In this document: piece after piece, positions 26,523-35,278 of the stretch
Numbering within the stretch: the first letter of the stretch is position 1
Layout: every line of letters begins with the position of its first letter
Assembly (NCBI RefSeq): GCF_900182815.1
Contig: NZ_FXUA01000006.1
Location: 62,001-126,000 of the forward strand
Direction of reading: 5' to 3'
DNA from: Algoriphagus winogradskyi
GTDB taxonomy: Bacteria > Bacteroidota > Bacteroidia > Cytophagales > Cyclobacteriaceae
DNA: 64,000 nt
Notes under the pieces: generated by a model
Databases searched by the model: none
What the model was told of the DNA's origin: nothing
What the model saw: only the letters and a program-made list of their open reading frames with translations
Program-made: the position numbers and the translations under genes

Positions 26523-27101
26523 TTATTCTTCTCCGCCTTTCTTGCCTCTAAGTGCTCTTGGAATACCAATAGTCACGATAGAAACATTTGGACTAGTAAG
26601 AATTTCAAAGCCTTCTACATTTAAGTCCTCAACCTTGAATGATTTACCTAAATCAAGGTTAGAAATATCAACAGGGATGACGTCTGGGAAATCTTTTGCA
26701 AGACCTTTAACTTTCAATACCCTAGTTTTTAATTCTAATTTACCACCTTTTGCAAGTCCTGGAGAGCTTCCTGATACTTTAACAGGGATCTCAAACTTGA
26801 TAGGCTTGTCTTCTGCATATGCTACGAAGTCAGCATGCATCAGCATTTCACTAACTGGATGAAACTGTGCGTCTTTCAATACTGCCTTGATGATAGTTCC
26901 TTCGATATTCAAAGAAACCATATGAACTTCAGGAGTGTATATCAAGTCTCTGAATAGGATGATTGGAGAGTAGAAGTGAATCTGCTCTTTGATACCAGGT
27001 CCGTAAACCACGCAGGGAACATTACCTGATTCTCTCAATTCAGAAAGACTGGCACTGTCGAGATTTGCTCTTTTAAACCCTATAATCTCTAGATTTTTCA
27101 T
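26523..27101 (-). CDS. rplY: 50S ribosomal protein L25/general stress protein Ctc
   Basis: 192 residues, the long CTC/TL5 form: an L25 5S-rRNA-binding domain (1-90, 'SLSELRESGNVPCVVYG', 'AVLKDAQFHPVSEMLMHADF') and the TL5 beta domain (95-180, 'PVKVSGSSPGLAKGGKLELKTR'), ending GKKGGEE. Binds 5S rRNA in the large subunit. Downstream of prs by 112 bp. Its leader includes an AAGGAGGG near 27165, too far upstream to serve this start. Confidence 0.94.
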   Translation of the reverse strand: MKNLEIIGFKRANLDSASLSELRESGNVPCVVYGPGIKEQIHFYSPIILFRDLIYTPEVHMVSLNIEGTIIKAVLKDAQFHPVSEMLMHADFVAYAEDKPIKFEIPVKVSGSSPGLAKGGKLELKTRVLKVKGLAKDFPDVIPVDISNLDLGKSFKVEDLNVEGFEILTSPNVSIVTIGIPRALRGKKGGEE

Positions 27102-27213
27102 ATGTAATTATTGATTTTTAATTGTCATATGGAATCTCGCATTATGGATTACATCCCTCCTTGAGATGCTTTTCCAAGCTCGATTTCATAGTGTATTTGT
27201 ATTAAATTGGTTC

Positions 27214-28140
27214 TTATATAAACAAAGAACTGATAGAAGTATTTCCAGTCACGGCATGAATTGCCTTTGCGAAAAGATCTGCTACTGTCAATACTCTGAT
27301 TTTGGATGATTGTTGTTTTGGGAAGATGGTGTCAGTGATGACCAATTCTTCTAAAACTGAGTTTTCGATGTTTTCGTAAGCTTTTCCTGAGAGAACTCCA
27401 TGTGTTGCAATGGCTCTTACAGAATTAGCTCCTTTCTCCATGACCATTTCGGCTGCTTTGCAGAGTGTGCCTGCTGTGTCCACCAAATCGTCTACAAGTA
27501 TAACGTCCTTACCCTCTACATCCCCGATTACTTGCATTGAAGCAATCTCGTTGGCTCTTTTTCTGTGCTTATCACAGACGACCATTTCTACTTCAAAATG
27601 CTTAGCATAAGCTCTGGCTCTAGCCACTCCTCCTACATCTGGTGATGCAAAAATCATGTCCGGCAGCCTTAGCGAATTCAAATAGGGCACAAAAATAGCT
27701 GATCCATTTAAATGATCCAAAGGTATGTCAAAAAAACCTTGAATTTGTCCGGCATGTAAGTCGCAAGTCATAATGCGATCTGCTCCTGCTGAAGTGATCA
27801 TATTGGCAATTGCTTTTGCAGCAATACTAACTCTAGGCCTATCTTTCCTGTCTTGTCGGGCATATCCAAAATAAGGAATTACCGCACAAACTTTATACGC
27901 ACTGGCTCTTTTGGCTGCATCTATCATCAGACATAGCTCCAAAAGATTATCGCTAGGAGGTGTAGTACTTTGGACCAAAAAGACCGTACAGCCCCTAATG
28001 GATTCATCAAAGCTGGGAGATAATTCACCGTCACTAAACTTAGAAAGGGTGAGATCACCTAGCTTTTTGCCATAGTTTTTAGCTACTTTTTGTGCAAGAG
28101 TTTGGCTGTTAGTGCCTGAAAAGATTTTAACCTCGGACAT
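27214..28140 (-). CDS. prs: Ribose-phosphate pyrophosphokinase
   Basis: 308 residues. 'FSGTNSQTLAQKVAKN', 'QSTTPPSDNLLELC', 'YFGYARQDRK', flexible loop 'DKHRKRANE', and the PRPP loop 'DVILVDDLVDTAGTL' are all present. Makes PRPP from ribose-5-phosphate and ATP for nucleotide, His and Trp synthesis. Leads a minus-strand group with rplY and pth. Confidence 0.96.
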   Translation of the reverse strand: MSEVKIFSGTNSQTLAQKVAKNYGKKLGDLTLSKFSDGELSPSFDESIRGCTVFLVQSTTPPSDNLLELCLMIDAAKRASAYKVCAVIPYFGYARQDRKDRPRVSIAAKAIANMITSAGADRIMTCDLHAGQIQGFFDIPLDHLNGSAIFVPYLNSLRLPDMIFASPDVGGVARARAYAKHFEVEMVVCDKHRKRANEIASMQVIGDVEGKDVILVDDLVDTAGTLCKAAEMVMEKGANSVRAIATHGVLSGKAYENIENSVLEELVITDTIFPKQQSSKIRVLTVADLFAKAIHAVTGNTSISSLFI

Positions 28141-28531
28141 GGTTAGTTGTTTTTTTCGGGAAAGATGTGGAATGGATTTAAGATCAAAAGTAATAATTTT
28201 TGAATGGATGGCTATGATACTTGTTGTTGATTCAGAATATAATTTTGGTTTATGGGAGGATTAAGCACATTCTGAGAATTTTTATGTCGTACAAAATTTA
28301 ATGGTACATGGAACAAATTTTGAAATTTATACAAAGCTCTACTTTACAGTTGATGTTTCTAATTATTGCTATTTCTTGATATTGAGTTACATCTTCTAAT
28401 AGTTGTACTTTTTTTACTCAATTTTCCGATCCTGTAAAATTTCGATAAAACTGGCATTCATTCAATGATGGCCTCTTTTTTCATACTATTTTAGAATGCG
28501 AAATATCAGAATTATATCAACCCATATACAT
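28141..28531. other. Intergenic region between divergent prs and M14 peptidase genes
   Basis: 391 bp, very AT-rich. It carries the prs -7 box near its left end. The right part has no clear TAnnTTTG box for the peptidase, only a weak TACTATTTTAG just before the alternative start at 28496. A pair of AAATTT-containing inverted stretches lies around 28290-28330. No further coding potential is seen. Confidence 0.4.
28185..28192 (-). promoter_or_regulatory. -7 promoter box for prs
   Basis: TACTTTTG on the minus strand, 44 bp before the prs ATG, fits TAnnTTTG. No convincing -33 TTTG at the normal distance. Confidence 0.55.
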
Positions 28532-31228
28532 ATGAGATTAAAAATTACACTAATAATACTGCTTACTTCTTTGACACTCGGAGTGTTTGCGCAGTCTGTC
28601 CCAACACCAAAATCCCACTTTGGTTTTAACATTGGAGATGATTACCAGCTTGCCAATTTTACTCAGACTGAGGCTTATTTTAAGAAAGTGGCTGATGCGA
28701 GTGATCGGGTGAAAATGCTTGAAATAGGCAAAACCGAATATGGGAGATCTCAGCCTATGATGATTGTGACGGCTCCAGACAACTTCGAAAAACTCGATCG
28801 ATACAAGGAAATTTCACAGACTCTTGCGCATGCTGAAATAACAAAAGAGGAAGCAGAAAAACTTTCTATCGAAGGTAAACCAGTGATTTGGATCGATGGT
28901 GGTCTGCATGCTAACGAGGTGGTAGGTCCACACCAGTTGATCGAAACGCTATATCAACTAGCATCTAGAGATGATGCTGAGACTTTGAAAATCTTAGATA
29001 ATGTCATTATTCTACTGGTACATGCTAATCCGGATGGGATGGAAATCATGTCTGACTGGTACATGAGAAAAGAAGATCCAAAAGAGCGCGATCAAAATAT
29101 CCCTATTCTCTATCAGAAATATGTAGGACACGATAACAACCGTGATTTCTATATGAATAATATGAGTGAGGCGGCTAATATGTCACTTCAGCAGTATGTA
29201 GAGTGGATTCCTCAGGTAATTTACAATCACCATCAGACTGGCCCGGCAGGAACCGTAGTAGCTGGCCCTCCATATAGGGACCCATTCAATCACGTGTTTG
29301 ATCCGCTGATCATCACTAGTCTTGATGCAGTAGGCGCTGCTATGATCAATAGAATGCACCAAGAAGATCGGCCTGGCTATACCAGACTAGATGGATCAGT
29401 TTTTTCCACGTGGTGGAATGGTGGCTTGCGCACAACACCTTATTATCATAACATCATAGGGATACTGACTGAAATCATAGGCAATCCTACGCCTATGGAG
29501 ATACCTTTGGTACCAGAGCGTTTGATTCCGAATAACGGAACTCCGTATCCGGTCACTCCTCAGGAATGGCATTTTAGACAGTCGATTGATTATTCAGTCT
29601 CCTTGAATTATGCAATCTTCAACCATGCCGTTCGTCACGGAGATGAATTGCTTATGAATATTTATTTGATGGGTAGGAAGTCTATTGACAAAGGCAGCCA
29701 AGATAACTGGACTATGTATCCTAAATATGCGCAAGCTGTCGAAGATGCATTCAAAGAAGCTCAGAAAAGCAAGGGAGATGAAAATAGCACTAGATCAAGA
29801 TTCCCGACACAATTCTATGACACCGTTTATACAGACCCTGCTAATCGGGATCCTAGAGGTTATATTCTTTCTGCAGATCAACCTGATTTTCCTACAGCAG
29901 TGAAGTTCATGAACGCGCTGATCAAGTCGGGTATTTTGGTGGAAAAGGCTACAGAGGAATTTACTGTAAATGGTAAAACCTATCCTGCTAATTCATTTAT
30001 CGTGAAAACTGCCCAAGCATTCCGCCCCCACGTGATTGACATGTTTGAGGCGCAAGATCATCCAAATGATTTTCTCTACCCTGGTGGACCTCCAATTCGT
30101 CCGTATGATGCAGCAGGCTGGACATTAGCTTTGCAAATGGGAGTGGAAGTAGATAAATTATACGAAGGTTTTGAAGGTCCATTTGAGCGAATCCCATACG
30201 GTGAAATCCAATCACCGCCTTCCAAAGTCCTTGCAAATGGTTCTGGTTATTTACTTGATGCCAGAAACAATAACAGTTTTATGGCAGTGAATGATTTGCT
30301 AAAAGCCAAAGTAAAGGTCTATAGAACTGTTGCTCCCGTCGATGGCTTGCCTACAGGCTCGTTTTATGTGAGTGGGGGTAAAAAGGAGTTGGAAGTGGCA
30401 GCCAAAGAGTATGGTGTGTATCCTGTGCCTGCCTCTATGCCCAAAAACGCTACCCAGATTCAACCAGCACGAATTGGTTTGTATGACTACTACGGTGGGT
30501 CTATGCCTTCAGGTTGGGTTCGTTGGATGATGGAGCAATTCCACTTTGATTACCAATTGATTTTCCCAGAAGAAATAAATGCTGGCGGTCTGAATGATAA
30601 ATATGATGTTTTATTGTTTATCAGTTCAGGAATTCCTTCAGTTGGTTCTAGGGGCTATGGTAGATCACAACCCAAGCCAGAAGAAATCGATGAGAAGTAT
30701 CGACATATGTTAGGGAGCTTCACGGCAGAAGAGTCTGTTCCTCAATTGAAAGAATTTATTGAAAATGGTGGTGAGGTTATTTCGGTAGGCTCAGCTACAG
30801 AACTTGCCTTTCACTTTGGATTGCCAGTAGAGGACGCACTTGTAGAAGTCGATGCCAATGGCAAAGCCAGATCGCTGAGCGGAGAGAAGTATTATGTGCC
30901 AGGTTCTGTGTTGGAAATGCACGTAGATAATTCTGTACCGATCAACTATGGGATGGGAGAAGAAGCTTATATCATGTTCAATAGAAGTCCGGTATTCAAA
31001 TTGGCACCTTCTGCTGCAAATAAGGGGGTAAAACCAATTGCTTGGTTTGGAGAAGAGGAGCCATTGAGAAGCGGATGGGCATGGGGGCAATCCTATCTGA
31101 AAAATGGTGTCACCGCCTTTGAAGCTAAAATAGGAAAAGGAAAGTTCTATGCTTTTGGGCCAGAGATTACCTTCAGAGCTCAGTCACATGGTACGTTTAA
31201 GATGCTCTTCAATGGCTTATATAAATAG
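28532..31228 (+). CDS. M14-family zinc carboxypeptidase, exported
   Basis: The ATG at 28532 is chosen because it begins a clean signal peptide (MRLKITLIILLTSLTLGVFAQ); the ATG at 28496 adds 12 residues before it. From 28532 there are 898 residues. Zinc-binding H126 and E129 lie in 'DGGLHANEVVGPHQL', with 'HANPDGMEIMSDWY' and 'NRDFYMNN' downstream and a third His in 'IYNHHQTGP'. The C-terminal part (about 600-890) has a glutamine-amidotransferase-like look. Large M14 enzymes of this type are common in Bacteroidota and degrade peptides outside the cytoplasm. Terminator follows. Confidence 0.9.
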   Translation: MRLKITLIILLTSLTLGVFAQSVPTPKSHFGFNIGDDYQLANFTQTEAYFKKVADASDRVKMLEIGKTEYGRSQPMMIVTAPDNFEKLDRYKEISQTLAHAEITKEEAEKLSIEGKPVIWIDGGLHANEVVGPHQLIETLYQLASRDDAETLKILDNVIILLVHANPDGMEIMSDWYMRKEDPKERDQNIPILYQKYVGHDNNRDFYMNNMSEAANMSLQQYVEWIPQVIYNHHQTGPAGTVVAGPPYRDPFNHVFDPLIITSLDAVGAAMINRMHQEDRPGYTRLDGSVFSTWWNGGLRTTPYYHNIIGILTEIIGNPTPMEIPLVPERLIPNNGTPYPVTPQEWHFRQSIDYSVSLNYAIFNHAVRHGDELLMNIYLMGRKSIDKGSQDNWTMYPKYAQAVEDAFKEAQKSKGDENSTRSRFPTQFYDTVYTDPANRDPRGYILSADQPDFPTAVKFMNALIKSGILVEKATEEFTVNGKTYPANSFIVKTAQAFRPHVIDMFEAQDHPNDFLYPGGPPIRPYDAAGWTLALQMGVEVDKLYEGFEGPFERIPYGEIQSPPSKVLANGSGYLLDARNNNSFMAVNDLLKAKVKVYRTVAPVDGLPTGSFYVSGGKKELEVAAKEYGVYPVPASMPKNATQIQPARIGLYDYYGGSMPSGWVRWMMEQFHFDYQLIFPEEINAGGLNDKYDVLLFISSGIPSVGSRGYGRSQPKPEEIDEKYRHMLGSFTAEESVPQLKEFIENGGEVISVGSATELAFHFGLPVEDALVEVDANGKARSLSGEKYYVPGSVLEMHVDNSVPINYGMGEEAYIMFNRSPVFKLAPSAANKGVKPIAWFGEEEPLRSGWAWGQSYLKNGVTAFEAKIGKGKFYAFGPEITFRAQSHGTFKMLFNGLYK

Positions 31229-31248
31229 AATAGCAATTCTGTAAAAAG

Positions 31249-31276
31249 AAAAACCGCCTCTATCAAGGCGGTTTTT
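31249..31276 (+). terminator. Terminator after the M14 peptidase gene
   Basis: AAAAACCGCC and GGCGGTTTTT, 8 nt loop, followed by CTTTTTT; 20 bp past the stop. Confidence 0.9.
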
Positions 31277-31393
31277 CTTTTTTAAAAGGTGCACTGGTTA
31301 AAAAGTTTAGAATGATTTATTACTTTCTTTAGTTATATGCGTATGCTATAATTGGCTAATTAAAACGCCAAATACTTTTAATATAGATATCAA

Positions 31394-32110
31394 ATGGACT
31401 CGTATTTACATTATGCCCATGCCGAACTCGCGCTTTGGCAGTATAGAATGAAAAAGAAGCCAAGTCTCGGCGGGCGCTTAACGCATGGGGTACAGAATAA
31501 AATCAATAGCTGGATTCCTGAAAAAGTCCACAAAGTAGTGACAGCAGCCATTGAGAATATGGTGAAAGTAGTGCTTACTGGCTCGAGCTGGATTGTGCCA
31601 AAACCAGATGAGAGTTTGACTTTAAAGCAGCGGGAATTCAAAGTAAGAAGTAGAATCAAGTGGTATAGAAATACTGCTTCCGTTGAAGGTGCGGTGACCG
31701 GAGCTGGAGGAATATTGATGGGTTTTGCAGATTTTCCGGCGTTTCTGACGATCAAAATGAAGATGCTTTTTGATATAGCAGCTCTTTACGGTTTTGATAC
31801 AAAAGATTTCCAAGAGCGTTTGTTTCTCCTTTATGTTTTTCAGCTAAGTTTCTCATCCCAGCACAGGAGGAATGATCTGATTGGGCTTATTGAAAACTGG
31901 GAAGAATATAGAAGTACTTTGCCAAAAGACTTCAAGGAGTTTGACTGGAAGACCTTTCAACTGGATTATAGAGACTACATCGACCTCGCCAAGCTAGCAC
32001 AATTAATTCCAGTTGTGGGAGCAGGAGTGGGTGCAATAGCGAATTATCGCTTGACTGAGCATTTAGGTAGATATGCAATGAACGCATATAGATTACGTGT
32101 GTTAGAGTAA
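31394..32110 (+). CDS. EcsC family protein
   Basis: 238 residues with the EcsC hallmarks: a central hydrophobic 'GAVTGAGGILMGFADFPAFLTIKMKMLFDIAALYGFD' region and a C-terminal 'QLIPVVGAGVGAIANYRLTEHLGRYAM'. EcsC was named from the Bacillus ABC transporter locus, but no transporter accompanies it here and its function is unknown. It lies alone between the peptidase terminator and the aminotransferase gene, 52 bp upstream of the latter, possibly as a two-gene unit. Confidence 0.87.
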   Translation: MDSYLHYAHAELALWQYRMKKKPSLGGRLTHGVQNKINSWIPEKVHKVVTAAIENMVKVVLTGSSWIVPKPDESLTLKQREFKVRSRIKWYRNTASVEGAVTGAGGILMGFADFPAFLTIKMKMLFDIAALYGFDTKDFQERLFLLYVFQLSFSSQHRRNDLIGLIENWEEYRSTLPKDFKEFDWKTFQLDYRDYIDLAKLAQLIPVVGAGVGAIANYRLTEHLGRYAMNAYRLRVLE

Positions 32111-32162
32111 TAGTTTGGCTTGGTCAAACTGTGTTTTAGTAATATGAAATAATTCAACGCGT

Positions 32163-33317
32163 ATGGAATCTCAAAAACACCTATTCAGCCTTGATCCTGA
32201 TATTCATTACCTCAACTGCGGCTATAAAGGACCGCTCATGAAGGTATCTGAGCAAGCTGCAATAGAAGCATTAATTCGAGAACGAAACCCCACTAGCATA
32301 GCTCCGGAAGACTTCTTTACAGGCGCCAAGGAAGTAAAAGGGAGGTTTGCTGATTTAGTAAATTGTGATCCCTTACAAGTGGCTTTGATTCCTTCCACTT
32401 CCTATGGCTTTGCTACAGCACTTGGTAATATTTCTTGTGAGCCTGGTCAGCATGCGATCGTTTTGGAGGATGAATTTCCGAGTGGGTACTTCTCTCTTAA
32501 AACCTGGTGTGACAAAAATCAAGCGATACTAAGGGTAATAGGTCCTGATAAGGATGCTTCTACTCCAGGAGAAAGTTGGAACAGGAAAATACTTGATAGC
32601 ATAACTTCAGAGACAGCCGTGGTGCTGATGTCTTCTGTACACTGGATGAGTGGTCTGAAATTCGATTTGGAGAGTATAGGTCAAAAATGTAAAACTGAAG
32701 GAGCTATTTTTATTGTAGATGGCACACAGTCTACTGGTGCTGCGGAGATGGACGTAAAGCGCTTTAAAATTGATGCCCTGATCTGTGCAAGTTACAAATG
32801 GCTCTTTGGCCCTTATGGGATTGGGATTTCCTTCTTTGGGCCAGCGTTTGATGGCGGAGAGCCTTTGGAAGAGTCTTGGCTCAATCGTACCAATTCTCAG
32901 GATTTTGGCAATTTGACAAAATACGACCACGAGTACACAGAGGAGTCAGGGCGATACAATGTAGGCGAGATGAGTAATTTCATTCTTTTGCCTATGCTAA
33001 ATGCCTCACTAAAGCAGATCAACGAATGGACGGTGGCGGAAATAGAGAAATATTGCAGTGAGCTCACTGCACCACTTTATGATTACTTGAAAAGCAGAAA
33101 TGTGGTGCTTGAAGATGAACAATACACATCTTATCATCTTTTTGGCTTAAAACTTCCTGAGTATATTGATCCTGAGCTTTTGAAAAATAATTTGCTGGAA
33201 AATAGAGTTTCTGTTTCTAATAGAGGGGGGAATTTGAGAATTTCAGTGAATGTCTTTAATACCCCCGAAGATATAAATAGGCTAATCCAGGTGTTGGAGA
33301 TGAGTAGGTTGTCTTAG
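32163..33317 (+). CDS. Class V aminotransferase-family PLP enzyme
   Basis: 384 residues. D186 in 'IFIVDGTQSTGA' and Schiff-base K212 in 'CASYKWLFGPYGIG' define a class V fold (cysteine desulfurase/isopenicillin epimerase-like). Start 'HYLNCGYKGPL' is the usual 'YLN' motif. No cysteine-desulfurase loop is seen, so it is probably an aminotransferase or lyase with unknown substrate. Cytoplasmic. Followed by a strong terminator. Confidence 0.87.
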   Translation: MESQKHLFSLDPDIHYLNCGYKGPLMKVSEQAAIEALIRERNPTSIAPEDFFTGAKEVKGRFADLVNCDPLQVALIPSTSYGFATALGNISCEPGQHAIVLEDEFPSGYFSLKTWCDKNQAILRVIGPDKDASTPGESWNRKILDSITSETAVVLMSSVHWMSGLKFDLESIGQKCKTEGAIFIVDGTQSTGAAEMDVKRFKIDALICASYKWLFGPYGIGISFFGPAFDGGEPLEESWLNRTNSQDFGNLTKYDHEYTEESGRYNVGEMSNFILLPMLNASLKQINEWTVAEIEKYCSELTAPLYDYLKSRNVVLEDEQYTSYHLFGLKLPEYIDPELLKNNLLENRVSVSNRGGNLRISVNVFNTPEDINRLIQVLEMSRLS

Positions 33318-33334
33318 GTCTCGACCAAACAAAA

Positions 33335-33363
33335 AAAAGCCGCTGAATTTTCAGCGGCTTTTT
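33335..33363. terminator. Bidirectional terminator for the aminotransferase gene and tRNA-Gln
   Basis: AAAGCCGCTGA and TCAGCGGCTTT make an 11 bp stem, flanked by A on the left and T on the right, so it can stop transcripts from both sides. Confidence 0.88.
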
Positions 33364-33371
33364 ACTTTCTG

Positions 33372-33444
33372 TTGGTCTACCAGGGCTCGAACCTGGACTC
33401 TTCTGAACCAAAATCAGACGTGTTGCCAGTTACACCATAGACCA
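33372..33444 (-). tRNA. tRNA-Gln (anticodon TTG)
   Basis: Minus strand: acceptor stem TGGTCTA pairs fully with TAGACCA; anticodon stem TCTGA/TCAGA encloses loop TTTTGGT with anticodon TTG; T-arm CCAGG-TTCGAGC-CCTGG. Discriminator A, and CCA is not encoded. 73 nt. Confidence 0.95.
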
Positions 33445-33761
33445 GTTTTGGATGAGATTCCTTTTGGGTCTCTCTTAAAGTGTCACAAAGGTAAAGTCTT
33501 GGTTCTTTTTTTCCAAGCTAGCCCGAAAACATTTTTTGTGTTTAGGCTTAATTATCTTTTAATCAGCTGAAAATAAAGCGCTTTTAATTTTAGTGGACTC
33601 GTTTTTTTGTTTTTCAAACCATTAATTCTCTTTTTTAATAATTGAAAATATTTGGGTTTAAAATTGTGATATTGTTAATAGTGAGTGCGTTATGTTGCTT
33701 AATTAGAAATGTTTATTCATTTTTGTCGAAATATTGACAAACTATTAAACCATTATCTACT
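33445..33761. other. Intergenic region between tRNA-Gln and a small orphan gene
   Basis: 317 bp. The left part holds the tRNA-Gln promoter. The rest is very AT-rich (about 33540-33761) with T runs and no open frame, and must contain the promoter of the 80-residue protein gene; TTAATAGTGAGTGC or TTTTTGTCG near 33725 could belong to it, but no clean TAnnTTTG box is seen. Confidence 0.4.
33486..33516 (-). promoter_or_regulatory. Promoter of tRNA-Gln
   Basis: On the minus strand a TTGG at about 33513-33516 (-33 element), a 19 nt spacer, then TACCTTTG (33486-33493), a match to TAnnTTTG. It lies about 41 bp upstream of the tRNA 5' end. Confidence 0.7.
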
Positions 33762-34004
33762 ATGCAAGTTGACAAATTAGAAAAAACAGTGCCTGAGGTG
33801 GTACAGAAATTAACAAAGTTGAAATCAGAAACTTTGGCTGCGGAATTATCTTGGTGCTGGGTAAGTTTCCAAAATGATCAGAATCCAGTAGGCGTAATCG
33901 AAAAAGGTCAGGCCGCTCTAGAGCTTTTCAAAGAAGCTAGAGAAAAAAATAGCAAGGCAGTTTCTAAAAAATTGGTAGAGAGCCTTGAAAAAGCATTGAA
34001 TTAA
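33762..34004 (+). CDS. Small orphan protein of 80 residues, unknown
   Basis: ATG start after an AT-rich leader, its own terminator downstream. It is mostly helical: a Lys/Glu-rich N-terminus ('KLEKTVPEVVQKLTKLKSETLAAEL'), a short Trp-containing centre ('SWCWVSFQNDQNPVGVIE'), and a second amphipathic helix ('AALELFKEAREKNSKAVSKKLVESLEKALN'). The single Cys sits between two Trp. Net charge is slightly positive. I recognise no family. The codon use and the terminator argue that it is real. Confidence 0.7.
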   Translation: MQVDKLEKTVPEVVQKLTKLKSETLAAELSWCWVSFQNDQNPVGVIEKGQAALELFKEAREKNSKAVSKKLVESLEKALN

Positions 34005-34008
34005 ACAT

Positions 34009-34036
34009 AAAAAAACCCCGAGTGATCGGGGTTTTA
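34009..34036. terminator. Bidirectional terminator between the 80-residue gene and rplI
   Basis: AAAACCCCGA and TCGGGGTTTT form a perfect 10 bp stem with a GTGA loop between convergent genes. Confidence 0.9.
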
Positions 34037-34058
34037 TTTTTATCAATGTTAGGAGTGA

Positions 34059-34502
34059 TTATTCTCCAGATACGTTGAATTTTACGTTAGTTTTCACTTC
34101 TCTGTGAAGGTCAACTTCTGCAGCAAATTCTCCAGCACCATCAACTGGCGTATTGATAGAGATTTTCTTTCTGTCGATGTCGATACCTTGAGCTGCTAGT
34201 GCATCAGCAATCTGAAGAGTAGTTACTTTACCGAAGATTTTACCTGATTCACCGATTTTCGCTTTGATCTCTAACGTAAGAGCTTCAAGTTTTTCTGCGA
34301 TATTCTGAGCTTCAGTTTTAATCTTTTCTGCTTTGTGAGCAGCTTGCTTGATATTCTCAGCAAGAATTTTCTTGTTAGATCCAGTGGCAAGTACTGCGAA
34401 ACCTTGAGGGATCAAGTAATTTCTTCCGTACCCTGGCTTTACATCTACCAAGTCATTCTTATAGCCAAGACCTTTGATGTCTGTTTTTAGTATGATTTCC
34501 AT
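34059..34502 (-). CDS. rplI: 50S ribosomal protein L9
   Basis: 147 residues, usual length. N-terminal rRNA-binding domain 'MEIILKTDIKGLGYKNDLVDVKPGYGRNYLIPQGFA', long central helix (about 50-80), C-terminal domain 'GKIFGKVTTLQIADALAAQGIDIDRKKI'. Last gene of rpsF-rpsR-rplI, 27 bp after rpsR. Confidence 0.97.
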   Translation of the reverse strand: MEIILKTDIKGLGYKNDLVDVKPGYGRNYLIPQGFAVLATGSNKKILAENIKQAAHKAEKIKTEAQNIAEKLEALTLEIKAKIGESGKIFGKVTTLQIADALAAQGIDIDRKKISINTPVDGAGEFAAEVDLHREVKTNVKFNVSGE

Positions 34503-34529
34503 TTGTAATGATCTTTTGTGATTGGACGA

Positions 34530-34781
34530 TTATTTCAACCCATCGGTTACGAATGGCAACAACGCCAAATGTCTTGCTTTTTTGATAGCCTGAGCTACTT
34601 TTCTCTGGAATTTTGCAGAGTTACCAGTAAGTCTTCTAGGAAGAATTTTACCTTGCTCATTGACAAACTTCAATAAGAAATTTGGATCCTTGTAGTCAAT
34701 GTACTTAATGCCGTGCTTTTTGAATCGGCAATACTTTTTTCTGATTTCGCCTCTATTGATTGGCTCGTTAACTAATGTCAT
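34530..34781 (-). CDS. rpsR: 30S ribosomal protein S18
   Basis: 83 residues with the S18 signature: '[62 protein letters not shown]'. Binds next to S6 on the platform of the small subunit. Its start overlaps the end of rpsF by 4 bp. Confidence 0.97.
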   Translation of the reverse strand: MTLVNEPINRGEIRKKYCRFKKHGIKYIDYKDPNFLLKFVNEQGKILPRRLTGNSAKFQRKVAQAIKKARHLALLPFVTDGLK

Positions 34782-35149
34782 TTGGTGGCTTCCTCCTTAG
34801 CTTCAACTTTTTTGTTAAACTCTCCTTTTCTTCTTCTTTCGGCATAAACAATTGAATGCTTATCCAAAACAGTAGTCAAGAATCTCATCACTTTCTCATC
34901 TCTTCTAAATTCTATTTCGAATTTGCGGATAAGCGTAGGATCGGCCTTGAATTCAACCATAACGTAGAAACCTGTAGTCTTTTTCTCAATGGTATAAGCC
35001 ATTTTCTTAAGACCCCAATTTTCCACATTAATAACGTCTGCCCCCAGTTCTTTTAACAAGTTCACAAACTTGTCGACAGTATCCTTCATCTGAACATCAG
35101 ATAAAACGGGAGTTAAAATGAATACCGTCTCGTAATTTCTTTGGAACAT
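34778..35149 (-). CDS. rpsF: 30S ribosomal protein S6
   Basis: The ATG at 35149 is chosen because '[18 protein letters not shown]' is the normal S6 N-terminus; the open frame runs 24 codons further upstream but codes for an unrelated hydrophobic stretch. 123 residues. The C-terminal tail is Lys/Glu-rich as in other Bacteroidota. First gene of the operon with rpsR and rplI. No Shine-Dalgarno sequence precedes it. Confidence 0.96.
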   Translation of the reverse strand: MFQRNYETVFILTPVLSDVQMKDTVDKFVNLLKELGADVINVENWGLKKMAYTIEKKTTGFYVMVEFKADPTLIRKFEIEFRRDEKVMRFLTTVLDKHSIVYAERRRKGEFNKKVEAKEEATK

Positions 35150-35253
35150 TTTTTTAATGTGTTTAAGGAATTTAATAAACAGGATGCAAAAGTAGGGTAA
35201 ATACTCCTGTATTCCAAACAACTAGCTAAATCAAAAGGAGCTTATGTCTAAAA

Positions 35254-35276
35254 AAAAGCCTCCCGAAGGAGGCTTG
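35254..35276 (-). terminator. Terminator of the coiled-coil membrane protein gene
   Basis: AAGCCTCC and GGAGGCTT make an 8 bp stem; on the minus strand it is followed by a run of seven T. Confidence 0.88.
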
Positions 35277-35278
35277 AA

